A DNA stretch of 64,000 nucleotides from Przewalskia tangutica. Its lineage: Eukaryota > Streptophyta > Magnoliopsida > Solanales > Solanaceae. Under the pieces are notes generated by a model. That model was given only the letters and a program-made list of their open reading frames with translations. It was not told the origin of the DNA and did not search any database. The stretch is taken from positions 15,324,501 to 15,388,500 of the forward strand of contig CM056734.1 of assembly GCA_029844215.1 (NCBI GenBank). The letters are read 5' to 3'. Both the position numbers and the translations under genes were made by a program. Positions 1 through 12,900 of the stretch are shown here, one piece after another. The stretch's first letter is position 1. Each line of letters starts with the position of its first letter.

Positions 1-1013
1 ATAAAAACTTATCTCTTAATATTTGGGATCCTTCTTTCTTGAAGATAGAATTAAGTCACAAGAACATGTTCAGATTAGAAAAGACTAAAGGTTTTAGCAC
101 AAAGCTATCTTATCTTTCTCAAGAAATGTAGCAAAAGGTTACATGCACCTCTAAGATTAAATAAGCGCCACGTGTTTAAAAACAATAGAAATCAAATTGA
201 TTTAAAACCTAAAGTTGAAGAAAGAAACAACAACAACAACAACAACGAGCTCAGTTCCCTTAAATGATCTGAACAATAACAGGCAACTATCATTATGTCT
301 TCCTTGCACACTTCATTAAACACTAAAACAAGTCTTCTACCTATTTAGTATAATTGAACAATGTAAAGAGAGATACTATAAAATCAGCACAAGCTCAAAA
401 CCTTCATCAATGTATCGTTATCCAATGTATTTCCCCTACATGCTGGTTTCTTTTTCTTGTTTCCTCTTTCAGCCACACTACATCTCTTATAAGAGGATAG
501 ACTAAAGATGTGAAGAGATGCTGGTAATGCAGGTCACCATTGTCATGAGCTAAGCTGTGATTTGTCTGTTCTAATTTCAGAAAGATTTGTGGATGAGAAC
601 TCTGGTCACAACAAGTGCAAAGTGCCTCACGACGAGCTTTAGGCATCGAGGTGCTGAACAATCAAGAAGATAAGTCACTCTCCACATATGCCCTGGACCA
701 ACTTTAATTTATCAGGCACAGGGTGAAATACAACCCTTGCCCAGTTTCACTACTAGAAGTCTTTATATAACACTAATACAGGTCAGTTCGTATCAACCTT
801 CTAAAATGGCTTTAACGCCCTAGTCAGACTTCGTGGATCAAGCTAGAAAGCCAGGGCATGTCAATGCTGAATGTGGAAATTCAAACACAAAGGAAACCTA
901 GAAAGACATAGAGCTTGTATTAACAATCAATCTACCAGATTCATGACAAACCGTCAAGCCGAATAAACAACATAAAAGAGGAAAATCATGAACCACGTTA
1001 GTGAAAGTATATA
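1..1013. other. No recognisable gene; AT-rich sequence
   Basis: I see no supported gene here. A minus-strand frame at 407-661 stays open for 84 codons, but it matches no family I recognise and has no clear splice partners. The only defined structure is a short AAC microsatellite near 226. The stretch ends where the putative LTR begins. Confidence 0.4.
226..246. repeat. (AAC)7 microsatellite
   Basis: Seven perfect AAC units are read directly from the sequence. It is an ordinary short tandem repeat. Confidence 0.95.
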
Positions 1014-3336
1014 TGTCCTAGAGACAATCATTTTAGGGACACGTGTACTTGAACACATTCGTATTATTAATGAGATTAATATATTTATGGCAATTACTGA
1101 ATTATTATTTGATTGTTTGTATTATTCATTAATGTGCATCCCTTGAACTAAACGTTGTCATTGATAGTGTGAGATATTAATAATAGAGCATAGTTCTTAA
1201 AGTATATTATAAGCCGACATGTGGTCTGCATCACATTCTTAGAGAATGTAGTATGTTTCACTTACTACTAGTAATAGTTACTAGTGATAGACACATGGAC
1301 ACTCTTAGAGGGTATTGGCACGCCCTGCTGATAAACTATTTGTTATAAATGTCTAGAGTATTATCAGCATGTGGGAGATAGAAGTCTTTTGACTTAAGGT
1401 CAATACGCACCTGGTTTGTAGAGTAATGTACTTTGATCCTGTCCTAAGCTTAAATTTCTTATAGGATAAGACATGGCTTGAATTGGGTACATTGTGATAC
1501 ATACTAAGGTGGTAGTTGAGCCAAGAATATGATTCATTCCTCGAATATATATTCGAGAGTAGGGGTGTACAAAACAAGACCGGACCGGAAAACCGGACCG
1601 GAATGAACCGGACCGGTGGATTCCGGTCCGGTCCTCGGTCCATCAAAATGGTGGATTCCGGTTTTTCGGTCCGGTCCGGGTAAAAACCGGAATTTTCCGG
1701 TCCGGACCGGAATGGACCGGATTTTTTTTTATTTTTTTATTTTTAAATTGAATTTCCAATACTGAAATTGACATTCTCGGACGCTGTGCCACGCAATTTT
1801 TACGTTGAAATATATTGTACATCGCGAGATATTTAGATTTGAAAATGGAAAAAACGTAACGATTTGGGGGAAAAGAAAAATTGAGGGGCAAGACGGACGT
1901 TTTTGGAGAAATGGGCGAAATCAAACAGCTTATGCAGTTTGACCACCCCCGTATCGAAAAAATACGCGAAATCAATTTTTTTTTAGGTAAAACGGACGTC
2001 CGAGCGCAAAGTTATGACCGTATAAAGTTTGATCAATTTACAACCTATATTTGATATGTGAATACGTCGGTGGCGGGGAGGTGGGTGGCGGGAGAGGGCT
2101 GGCGGGCGTGGTGGCTGGGGCGGGGGCAAATCATTCGGTCCGAGTAATCTGTAATTTCGATCTTCGGTCCAGTCCGGTTTTAACCTTTTGTGCACCCCTA
2201 GTTTCAGGAATGTCCAAATTCCAAATAGAAAATATAAATGTGGTGTGTAACTTTAATTAATGAGTAGTTCAGTAGTTCGTATACGAACCAAGTACATTTG
2301 GTGATTTTCTTTAAGTTAGTCATATTAATGAAATAAAGTTTATTGAAGGATAAGGAAAAAAACAAACATATTTAATGAGATTGATAAACGAACACATTCT
2401 TAAAATTTTATAATTTATAAATTGAATTTAACAAAAAAAAAACGGTCCATAGGTCCAAATCGACCGACCGAATTTTCCTGGTCGGACGGTCGTAAAAATT
2501 ACGGATTAGGTTAGGTCATTCGGTTCCGTCCGGTTCGACCGTGAACACCCTATTCGAGAGAACACTCGAACTCCGGTGATATTAGGTCGACGATCATTGG
2601 TCGTCAACGAAGACATATTTGAGATATGATCTAGTTGTCGACTAATATAGATGAGATAAAGTGATCAAGCCATTTGGATAGACACTTGGCAAATCTTAAG
2701 CTTGATCGAGTGTGTTGAGAATGAAAGAAATTTATCATCCCACATAGAGGTTGTATTTACTAAGAGTCTTGTAAACGTACTTCACACATTGAGTTCGTCA
2801 CCGACGCAGTCTAGGAGTTCCGTGTGAACCTTAATTTGATTAAGTGTCGATGTGAGAAGGCCTAAAGGGTCACACTAAGTCGATTGTCTTTTCAGCCTAA
2901 GGGTATATTGAGAGAGGATTAACTATTCGATTTAGAATCGAGATATTTCAACCAATAATAAATTATGAGATAAATTTCATTTGATGAAAATTATTTAATT
3001 AAGTCAAAATTAGATTTTGGATTCAATCAAAATTAAAACGTACACAAATATTGGAAAAACATGAGAGGCGTTGCGGCGCTGGTACGGCAGTGGGCCCAGT
3101 TCGACTGGCCCACTGCAACTCGATTTTGGGACAAGTTTTTAAGCCTAATACCAGTTTGATTTAAAACCTAGTCTACCCTATATATTCAGCTCCCGTTATA
3201 TGCAGGTGCAGGAAGGGTCGGACCACAAGTGTCTATTGTGTCATTTCTGCAATAGATCGTTTACACGGCTTGAACCACAAACTAATAAACGCATGTCAGC
3301 AACTTTATCGGTTACTCCCTTGCACAGTCCCTAACA
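1014..3336 (+). mobile_element. Putative solo LTR of a copia-type element, split by a hAT insertion
   Basis: The stretch starts TGTCCTAG and ends CCCTAACA, so it has the TG...CA ends of an LTR. The text on the two sides of the hAT element at 1560-2552 belongs together, because the 8-bp hAT target site is restored exactly when the insert is removed. Without the insert the LTR would be about 1.3 kb. No coding region follows, so it would be a solo LTR. I could not find a matching 5-bp target duplication (ATATA on the left, ATGGT on the right), so the ends are uncertain. The class is inferred from its general look only. Confidence 0.4.
1560..2552. mobile_element. hAT transposable element (non-autonomous)
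   Basis: The element begins TAGGGGTGTAC and ends GTGAACACCCTA, imperfect terminal inverted repeats of the hAT type. It is flanked by an exact 8-bp target duplication, TTCGAGAG, at 1552-1559 and 2553-2560. The subterminal regions are packed with CCGGTCCGG-like motifs on both strands, as is common in hAT ends. No transposase frame is visible, so it would depend on enzyme from elsewhere. A second end-like sequence (TTTTGTGCACCCCTA, about 2187-2201) lies inside, which suggests a composite of two related copies. Confidence 0.85.
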
Positions 3337-4929
3337 ATGGTTCCAAGAAAGGAAATAGATGCGTCGATCGACCCGGAAAACATCAAAAACATAAACCCCA
3401 TGTCCCAAATGGACATAAAAACAGCATAAGATTAAAAAGTGACTAGAAAACAAGAATGTAAAAAAAATGGGTACCTAAAAAAACTCGAAATTCAGCGTTG
3501 TTAAAGGGTGATCTGAAGGAGAGATTAGTAAGAAAAAAGATGGGAGAAGAATAAAGAAGCGTAATAATAATAAGGGTGTCGTTTGGTTCGCCGAAATGAA
3601 TAAAGAAGGTTTAACGAAATGAAATCCAGCAGGAATTATCTATTTTTCCTACATGTTTGATTCTGGTGGTCTGAATTGGGAAAAAAGAATCTAAATAAGG
3701 ATGGGTCAATCAAGAAAAGGGAATGAAAATAGAAAAGATTAAATAAAAAAAACATAAAATCAAACAAACAACAACAAAAGAAATTTTATTTCTCCATTCC
3801 CTTTTTCTTTCATGTTTACCCAAAAAGATTTCGGTTAAGAAAAACGATTCCATTAGTTGGTATTGGTGCCCGTTCAATTTTCCCTCCCCCCTTCAAATCT
3901 GCAATTTTTTCGCATGGGCATTTGAACCTCCTATGATCTTTTTTCCTCCTTGTGAAAACAACCGCCAAATATCACCTTAGATAAATTGAAAGTTTATGGT
4001 CAGTCTAAATTGGTACTTAGGTTTAGGTAAATTACCTAAATGTGAGTTTATTGTAACTCAAATTACATGAGTTTGTAAAAGATTTTATATTTGGCAGGTG
4101 GACAAGTTTTTATTTCTAAGAAAAAAAGTGTAACGTTACTTATTTATTAATCTTTGTGTATTCATAAAATATCCCCAATAAAAGTACATAGAATCAAATA
4201 TATCACCTATTTTTTCAGAAAGTCCGGTTTTTCTAGTTTTTAATTAAAAAAAATAAGACAAATCATGTGTAAATTAGCTAGAAAAACACTTAGGTTAGAT
4301 TTATATCCCCAATTTTTTAAAACTAGCAAAACCACCCAAAAATAATAATAAACACTGTCCTTCAATCACTTCCTATTACATTAAGAATGAGATTATATAG
4401 ACTTTCTTTAATACGATGATATAATTAAGTTTACAATTATTCGCATTTTCAACGTGTATCTTTATTAATCACAAACATGTACTTGTTTATTGATGCATAC
4501 GAGCTACATAACTAAAATGACCCAGTGCATTTCTTTTCACCTACGAGCTACTATATAGTATTACACTTCGTCAATTCTACATATCATTACAAAGATTCAT
4601 TAGTACTAAAAGTCAACAATACTAGTAATAGTAATTATTCTTTAATATAATTCTCCCACATTGTGTGAATAATTTGTTCCTGTCGAACATGCATTTTTCA
4701 ATCAGCTGAACTAAATTGGGTCAAATTTATAAAAATAAAAATACAGGGTAAAATTTGAAAAATGAAAGACAAAAGCAACAAAAAAAAGTTAAAAAAAGAA
4801 GTGAAAATAAGGTTTTGGTTGTTTTTAAAATTTCAAAGTTGTATTTGAAATTTTTATGGCCAAACACTAATTTTTTTAAATGCCCGAATGTATTGCATTT
4901 TTAATGAGGGGGAAGTGTCCAGATCATCA
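3337..4929. other. AT-rich intergenic sequence, nothing recognised
   Basis: The stretch is AT-rich with many poly-A and poly-T runs. I found no gene, no RNA gene and no transposon ends that I can support. Confidence 0.4.
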
Positions 4930-7602
4930 AGAAAGTTGTAATCAATGACCTGGAACTTTTGAATGTTTGCAAATAGGAGATCGTTCTCCTCGGATGTGAC
5001 ATGGCGAGAGACTAAGATTTTATTTGTGGACAACCCGTAGCATAAGTATCCCCTTATGATTTGACGGAAAACCTAAGAAACTGAAGGGGTAGTTCTAGGT
5101 GCTAATTTGTGAGGGGTTGTGGAGTGCGAGATTTGGATAGCATAGACACCCAAAAATTCGAAGGTGATCATAAAAGGGTATTCAACGGAAGAGAATTTCG
5201 GTTGGAATTTTATTTTGAAGAGTTCGTGTTGGTAATATATTAATGAGGTATGCCGCCATGTGTAAGGAGTATACCCAAAATGAAGGGGGGGTGGAAGCAC
5301 ATAAGATCATAGTGTGGATCTTATCATTGATGGTGCATAAGATTCTTTTGGCTTTACCATTTTGAGGTGATGTATGAGGGCAATAAAATTAAAACACCAT
5401 GCCGTGATCCACACAAAATTTATGAAAGGGAATGTTGTCAAACTCTCGCCCGTTATCACATTGAAATATTTTGATGGTCTTTTCAAATTGGTTTTAACAT
5501 ATGCTTGAAATTCAAGAAAAAATTTATAGACTTAGGACATATATTTTAGAGGATACACCTAAAGAAAAGGAATCATCCAAAAATATCAAATAATATTTGT
5601 GACCTAGTTTGCTAGTAATTGAAGCCATAAATCCACATGAATAATATCAAAAGGAGAAAAAATAACGTTCAAAGATGATTTAAACGAAAGTCAAACATGC
5701 TTCTCTAATGGAAAAGAATAACAACTTTGGATAAATTTCTCATTATACATTGAATGAAATTTTGACTTTTAAGAAAACTAAAAATTGGTGCTCACGTGTG
5801 CCCAAATCTATTGTGCTATGTTGATTGAGAGATTGCAGTTAGACAAGTATGATGACGGACACATGTGACAGAATTAGATTAGAAATGAGGTCCCCCACAC
5901 TATTGCATCTCGTAAGAGGTGTCCTCGTATGTAGGTCATTCACAGAAAACCAAAAGGGTCAAACTCAATAGATACGTAATTGTCACTGGCAAATTTTATA
6001 ACATAAATTAAATTTTTAATAATGTTAGGAGCATATATGATGTTTTTAAGAAAAAAGGAGGGTGTGGTGGTGGTGTATGAGTTGTGCCATAACCTTGAAT
6101 TGGAATATGATTGCCAGTTTCGACCAAAATAAATTGAAGATTGTGCAAATTAAATAGTCGAGAAAGATTACCAGAGATGCGAGCGAGGTGGGATGTAGTG
6201 TCCGTGTGTATATACCAAGCATTATTGGGATGTTGTAGATTTATAATGTTGTAGTCCTGGGCCAATTCGGTAGGGAGTGCGTAGGCTAGAAGGTTGCTGA
6301 TGCACGTCAGGCAGGCCACACGGAGCAAACCCATAGAGAGTGCGTAGGCTCGAAGGTTGCTGCTGTTGTTGGGCTGACGCAGTATGGGTGTGGCCTGCCT
6401 GACGTGCACCTGGACGAGAGCCCAATATGTTGGGATATTGCCACTAGCCAGCGTGCTGGGATGGCAGCGTCGGGTATGGGTTAGAGGGGCGGCCAAATTT
6501 TCAGAAATCGCCCAAGGCAATGGGCTGACCCAAGGTGATGGGTATAGGGCCTGCTGTGTTGGACCGATGGAATTGGATCATCCTCTGTGACCCTTTTCTC
6601 TTCCGCCACGCCAGTTGTCGTACTAGAGGGAAAGCTGGCGAAAAGCATGAAGTGATCAAGAGAAGTTCTTCCTCAAGACACGATGGGGGTCCGTGGGTTG
6701 CGGAGGACCGACGTGTGTGTTGGTGATTGGCAGTACGTCAAACGCCAATGCCTGTTGAGTGTGTTTGTCTATTTGGCTCGTTTGGTCTCCTTCAACAATA
6801 ATTGTGAACGAGCCTTGTTGAAGCTAGTAAGAGGATCAACTTGTTGGATCATCGTTGCAAGTATATCGTACTCACCCTTCGGTAAACCATTGATAAGTTA
6901 TAAAACCATAATTGTTTTAGAAATTGGAGTACCAACATTAGATAATTGATCGACAACCAATTTTAGTTGTTTACAATAGTCTGACGTATTGACAAAGTTC
7001 TCAAGATGAGTGTTGTTGAATTTGTTCATCCAAATAGACGGCATATGTATGTTTGTTGTTTTGAACGATTTTCTCTAGCTGTATCAACAATTCGTGAGCC
7101 GAGACACTTGTCTGCAGAATAATATGAAGCAAATAATTGGATATGGTGTCATATATTCATTTTTGAACAATTGCACCTAGCTGCTTCCACGTCGGGTTGT
7201 TGACGTCGGGCGAACGATGTGTGACATCGATATGATCAAAGACGTTGTACGCACAAACATGTATTTGAAATAATTTAACCCACGATGAGTATTGTCCATC
7301 CTCTTGATAAAAAATCAAAGGGATAAAGTTCTTGATATTTATAACGACGAAGGCCGGATGAAAGGAATTAGGAGAGGAGGAGAGAGAAGGAGGATGTGTG
7401 ATGTCGGGGGTGGAGTAGTAACCCTCGGGAGATTCGGGAGTAGCCATGAATTGGATGTTTTCGGTGGTTCAAGAGAGAACAAAAAAAATTAGGGTTAAGG
7501 GGGGGGGGGGGGTTGCCGCCGTCGGAAGCAAGGAGAGAGGGGGTGCGGTGCGGCGAAAAGTGTAGTAGAGAGAGGGTGTTTAGGGTTTGACTCTTGATAT
7601 CA
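4930..7602 (-). pseudogene. Decayed Ty1/copia gag-pol (minus strand)
   Basis: Read on the minus strand this is the 5' two thirds of a copia polyprotein. The Gag start lies at 7447, followed by a copia-like Gag core with WKQLGAIVQK near its start and INGLPKGEYDILATM near 6900. A protease-like block near 6200 still matches the NAWYxDTGATSHL region, but the catalytic motif reads HTDTTSHL. Integrase text follows between 5700 and 4940, with DNGREF, an SPQNGKA block and FGCLCYPNL. Stops and frameshifts interrupt all parts, so the copy is dead. The reverse transcriptase and RNase H are missing. The primer binding site (minus TGATATCAAGAG, 7591-7602) adjoins the LTR at 7603. Confidence 0.85.
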
Positions 7603-7766
7603 TGTAAAATAGTGTAATTTTCTTTGATTGGAGCCTTCTCATTAATATAATATATATATGTGTTTGCAATTGTAATTCTAATTGAATGAGAATATCAACT
7701 TTATATAAATAAACTAAAATAATAAATACAGAATATATAGAAAATATTTATGTATTCTCTGTCACA
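7603..7766 (-). mobile_element. 5' LTR of the decayed copia element
   Basis: On the minus strand this 164-bp block starts TGTGACAGAG and ends TTTTACA, directly against the primer binding site of the copia pseudogene. Its short length and TG...CA ends fit the small LTRs of several plant copia lineages. It contains an AT-rich core that could serve as the promoter. The matching 3' LTR is not seen near 4930, so the element is truncated. Confidence 0.7.
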
Positions 7767-8160
7767 GAATTCCACTGACTTGTGGAAAAAAATTGGACAA
7801 TTAATTTTCTTTTATCAACCTTAGTCTACAGAATATCATTTGGACTATCTTATTACATTTCTCAAATTTTGTGTTGGTTAAACTATGTTATTAATTGAAA
7901 CAAGGAAGCATACAAGATAAAACATGCCATATTGAGTTGCACAATTTAACGTTAAAAAATAATGGAGTGGCCAGTCTCAATCTTGATATTTAAGTTATAT
8001 CAAACTTTGCAAGAATGTTTAACTTATAATCAATTGACAAACTTCGGAGAAAAAATAAAATTCTAAGAAGACTGCCTTTTAGCACTTTTAAATCTCGACT
8101 ATTTTAAATAGGGTCCTAAAAGTGGCTATATATGCACTTCCTGCAATTCAGTCCATACAA
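7767..8160. other. Intergenic, nothing recognised
   Basis: AT-rich sequence between the copia LTR and the promoter of the ribosomal protein gene. No gene or repeat is evident. Confidence 0.5.
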
Positions 8161-8165
8161 CAGTA

Positions 8166-8276
8166 AGCCCAATGACATGTTCTTAACTATAGCCCAATAA
8201 TTTCAGCCGACAAGCAGAGCCCACCTTTCAAAGTCGGAGTATATAACTTATCATCTTCTCGAGTTTTAGGGCTTTC
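8166..8276 (+). promoter_or_regulatory. Promoter of the eL42 gene: three site II motifs, TATA-like box, telo-box-like motif
   Basis: Three AGCCCA motifs (the reverse of TGGGCT, site II) lie at 8166-8171, 8191-8196 and 8218-8223. A TATATAA stretch lies at 8240-8246, and TTTTAGGGCTTTC (8264-8276) resembles half a telo-box. Site II plus telo-box is the known arrangement in plant ribosomal protein promoters, bound by TCP and telo-box factors and linked to growth-dependent expression. The motifs are seen directly; their use here is inferred from position. Confidence 0.6.
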
Positions 8277-8329
8277 GATCGGCACCAGCTGAACGGCGAT
8301 TGTGCTCTCTGCTATTTCTGTCGGCGACA

Positions 8330-9537
8330 ATGGTATTACATCCTATTTCCGCCTTTTTAATTTCTTACTTAATCAGTATGTGATTGTAAAGTACTGAAAT
8401 GCAATATGCATGAGATTTGGGATTGAGGTGTAATTGATGTACTCTATGTGAATGGTTGAGTCCTGTTGAGGGATTTTTAGAACACACTATTTGCCGTAGC
8501 TAAGAAACCCTGTACTTATGGAACGTTTCTTTGACATATATGCAAGTAGGATATATCTTAACTTAGTTGGGAAACTAGATGAAACGACCAATCATTATTT
8601 CTTGATTTCATAGTAGAATTGCACCCACTGAACACATTATATTGAGTAGCAACAAGTCCGTGTCTCTTTGATGTAGCCATGTAGGATTAGTTATTGCCCA
8701 TACTCAAATGCTTCATGACTTTAATTTAATTAATGTTCTAGCACCTGTATTTCTTGAAAGGAAACTTGTATTGAAAAGAAATGGACTTGAGAATTGGGAT
8801 TGAGGTGTAATTGATATACTGTACGAGAATGGTTGAGTCCTTTTCTTGAGGATTTTAGGACATTCTGTTATACCTCATTGAGTATTGATTATCTTGTGTA
8901 CTATGGATTTGAATGGGCACCTTCTTCCTTCTTTTGGCCGGTAGCAAACTAGCAAGGCTATATGTTCCTTGTGGCATAATTCGTGACTGTTCAATGTGGC
9001 CCTTGCAGGTGAACGTTCCTAAGACAAAGAAGACCTACTGCAAGTCCAAGGAGTGCAAAAAGCACACATTGCATAAGGTCACACAATACAAGAAAGGAAA
9101 AGATAGTTTGGCTGCTCAGGGAAAGCGTCGTTATGACAGGAAGCAGTCTGGTTATGGTGGTCAGACAAAGCCCGTCTTCCACAAAAAGGTAGCGTTTTCA
9201 GAATATATATGATCATTGTTTTTTCAGAAGAAAATTGGTATACAATCAAATGTTAGAAAGTATTTGGTATACTGGTTATGAGTAATTGACCTCTTTCTTT
9301 TGCCGATACGAACCAGGCTAAGACCACAAAGAAGATTGTGTTGAGGTTGCAGTGCCAAGGCTGCAAACATGTTTCACAGCACCCAATCAAGGTTAGTTAA
9401 CGGAGTTTGATCACTGATATATGCGGTAGTGCTTATTTTCCATATTTGTAAGTTGATCATTTTCTTTGGTTATGCAGAGGTGCAAGCATTTTGAAATTGG
9501 TGGGGACAAGAAAGGAAAGGGAACATCTCTTTTCTAG
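8330..9537 (+). CDS. RPL44: Large ribosomal subunit protein eL42 (60S L44/L36a), four exons
   Basis: The product is a 105-residue component of the cytosolic 60S subunit that sits near the E site. Exons are 8330-8332, 9009-9188, 9317-9391 and 9478-9537; all introns are GT-AG. The first exon is only the ATG, a layout common in ribosomal protein genes. The reading starts [20 protein letters not shown] and ends [11 protein letters not shown], and the length equals the family norm. Zinc-ribbon cysteines are C12, C17, C74 and C77. Proline 56, the residue tied to cycloheximide sensitivity in yeasts, is present. The frame is intact without stops, so the gene is probably functional. Site II motifs upstream support growth-linked expression. 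The neighbours are transposon remnants and are unrelated to its role. Confidence 0.97.
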
Positions 9538-9904
9538 ATTGCCTGTGAAGTCATCAAGAACTTTTTTTGCCTTCTCTCATGCACTGTTGACCTTTAGTTA
9601 TTTTGGATGTTGGTTCTTTTGTGTTAACATTGTCTTCAAATATATGATTTTGCATTATGATAATTATATGGAGATCCTATTTATATTCTAGTTTTTACTT
9701 TTTTGATAATGTGGTTATTGTTTTAGTAGTAATTGATTTTCTAGCCATTGGGATGTGCTTCTGATGTTTTATTTGTTATGATAGTAATATTTCTATAAGG
9801 TTTGCCCACTTTGAATGGATGGTGGTTTGTTGAAATCAAGTCAACAAGTCAAATTGCATATTAATGTTGGACACGAGGTTGTGCTCATCTTTATAAGCGG
9901 TGGT
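9538..9904 (+). other. 3' UTR and downstream of eL42
   Basis: T-rich sequence typical of a plant 3' UTR follows the stop codon. The exact poly-A site cannot be set from sequence. The decayed gypsy element begins near 9905. Confidence 0.5.
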
Positions 9905-12900
9905 ATATGACATACTAAAAAAATCATGTTAGGACAGAGCGACAGTTCTCAAGGATCCCAGGAACTCAGAGAGGAATGGGTATCCGTCGGTAATCGGGAC
10001 TTGCAGTAAACTACGAACGGAGCTAGAAGGACGAACAGAGCCAGAAGAGAAGCCCGAACGAGAGCAACAGAACAGTGAAAATAGTCCCACACCAAAGCCG
10101 CCCGACAAAGAGTGGGGGTAAGGGCATCTTGGATGGCGAAGAGGCAGAAAGAGCTTAGAAGCGGACACTCGAAGGAATGAGCTTGTCCAAGTCTCAAATC
10201 GGTAAAACCCAAACCCGTTGATAAAAGAGGGTATTTCACTAAGTATACGATCACAACCATCCTTGAGGCACAAAACGAAATGATGATGCGCATGGAGAGA
10301 GCAGTTGCCGCTATAGCTACTCACTTCAGGGCCGAAACTCTTGCGTCAAACTAGAATGCAACAAAAACCTCTGGCTTACTTGAAACCAACAAGAAAAGGG
10401 CTGATGGCGAGAATGACCAGATGGAGCATAAAGGGAGCACTCTCTTGTTTTACTCATTTACCTGAAAACTATATTGATTCATTCACCACTTTTGCAGATA
10501 CTTTTGTAAAGGCTATATAGTTGCCCAAAGGGTAGAAACACACAAGTAGGACATGTTCACGATAAAGCAGTGCGGAGACGAGCTGCTACGGGGATTCGTA
10601 GACAGGTTCCAAGGGGAGAGAATATTACTGTCGGTCATCCCAAAAGGTTGGGATGCAGCCACATTTGCGGATGGGCTGAACCTGAAAAGTTCGAATGCTT
10701 CCAGAAAGTTGAAGAAAGCCCGAGGGAGTTCCTGACAAAGGCATGGAGCGAAATAAATCTCAAATATACAACCAAGATGCGAATCGAGGAAAATCAGTGA
10801 GTAGCAGCACCTGCATACACACCAAGAAGGCCGGGTCAGGGATACAATACTAACATTATGAACGGCGGATGATTCGAGCCGTATGATGACAGAAGAATCC
10901 CTAGCACAGGGACAAGTCGGGGCAACATCTGGAGTTATTAGGGTCTCATTGAACGAGCCCCTCCACATCTCGAAGCGTCCACATCGAGGGGGACTGGCCC
11001 CCCAAAGTTGTCCGATCACAATTTCAGCATAAATACAGTGGAAATGGTGGCGGTGAAGAAAGCCAGATTCTCGAATAATGTACGCATAAGTCCAGAGAAA
11101 AGGAATATAGGGTTGTGGTGTCATTTTCATAGCATGCACGACCATACCACAGAGGATTGTGCCAACTTAAGAATCAAAGTCGCGCCACTACTATGTGCGT
11201 GACACTTGAGAGAATATATCAGTGATCGGTCGAAGCTCAATCTGAGTAGGAATATCAGACAAAAACTGAATCAGGTGCCTCCACCCACTCACACTATCAA
11301 TATGATCTTCGGAGCAAAGTGATAAATATGGTTACACATCAATGAGGAAATCCAAGATCTCCATCACTACCATGAGCATGTCTAGAAATACGTGGAGAGC
11401 CAGTATATCACATTCTCCAGCGATGACTATGTGGACCTCACAATGAGCCCCTGGTCATATTTGTGCAAATTAATAAATCTTTTACTAAGCGTGTTTGGTT
11501 TATCCAGGAATTCAACAAACATCATCCAGCTACGCGTCTGAAAAAAATGCATATGGATAAATTCATCGCCCCGATAACAAATGTGATAGCAGGCTTCAAT
11601 GTCAAGCGAGCTGACAAGGGGACAAATTGAATTGCAGTTCACAATAATGGTGTGGAACAAAGTACTACCTTCGACGTTGTGTCTGGTGACATAGCGTACA
11701 ATATAATATTGGGACGGCTATGGCTATATTCAATGCATGTGGTCCCTTCAACTTACAACCAGAAGGTCAAATTTTCTACAACTTGGGGGTCGGAGAAATT
11801 ATAGGAAGCAATGATAATCACCTGTTAGAGAAAGCCTTGATAGTGGCAATATCGCAAGTTCGCAAGATGGATAAATAACAATTACAAATACCAGGCCCAA
11901 GCAGGATGTTCGGTGGAAAGAAAAAATAGCATTTAGGGAAAGACATTCGGATCCGGCCATCCCAAAAGGATTTGGCATGCCATCATACAGGGACCCCACA
12001 AACTCCACTATATAAGAGCTAGAGAGCGCAACGCTTTTCGAAGTATATCCCAAAAAGAAGTATACCTAGGCTCGGAGCTCTCGCCCAAGCTCAGGAGTGC
12101 AGTTTTATATTATTTAAAAGATAACTCCTATTGTTTTGCTTGGTCTCACCTTGACATAACATAGATCCTCCTTGAAATTGTTATCCACCGACTGAGCATT
12201 GATCCACATCACACCCCGGTAAGACAAAGGAAATGACCAATATCCGTCGTTAGGGAGCAATTTGTGAAGGAAGATGTGGCACATTTACTTAACATAGGTC
12301 AATGCAGAGAGATGAAGACCCCGCATGGCTGGCCAACATAGTGGTGGTTCCCAAGAAACTCAACAAATTCAGAATGTGTGTGGACTTCAAGGACTTGAAC
12401 GAAGCATGTCCTAAAGATTCTTTCTCGTTGCCGCACATTGATCAAACGATTGACGCCATAGCAGGGCATGAGCTGCTCAACTTTTTAGACTCATACTTCG
12501 GTTACAAACAGATCAGCCTACATCCGGATGATCAAGAAAAAACCTCTTTTATGATCAATCAAGGTAATTTTTGTTATAACATAATGTCTTTTGGTCTTAA
12601 AAATGCAGGAGTGACTTACCAAAGATTGGTAAACAAAATGATAAAAAAAATCGTTCATACCATGAAAGTCTACATTAACGACATGCTGGTCAAATTCTGA
12701 AAAGCTGAAACTCGTCTGGCTTCCTTAGCGGAGACTTTCGACATCTTGTGTTGCCACGACATGAAGCTAACCCCGGAGAAATGTGTCTTCGGAGTTTTAT
12801 CTGCAAAGTTCCCGAGTTTCCTCATCTCTAATTGCGGTATCGAAATGAACCCTGACAAAATTAGGGCCATCCAAGAAATACCGGACACACTGAATAACGT

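Noticed and set aside
407..661. Minus-strand open frame of 84 codons as a gene
   Set aside because: No family resemblance and no convincing splice partners; the surrounding sequence is AT-rich and non-coding.
3337..3560. A possible first exon of a minus-strand transcript, continuing at 1-1010 across the LTR
   Set aside because: A TTTAG|GTACCC donor can be read, but no protein or acceptor supports it.
3570..3890. A MITE starting near GGTGTCGTTTGGTTCG
   Set aside because: No matching inverted end could be found on the right side.
6008..6520. Minus-strand 170-codon frame as a host gene
   Set aside because: The text matches the Gag-protease region of a copia element, so it is part of the pseudogene.
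10513..11145. Minus-strand 210-codon frame as a gene
   Set aside because: It is antisense to the decayed gypsy gag on the plus strand.
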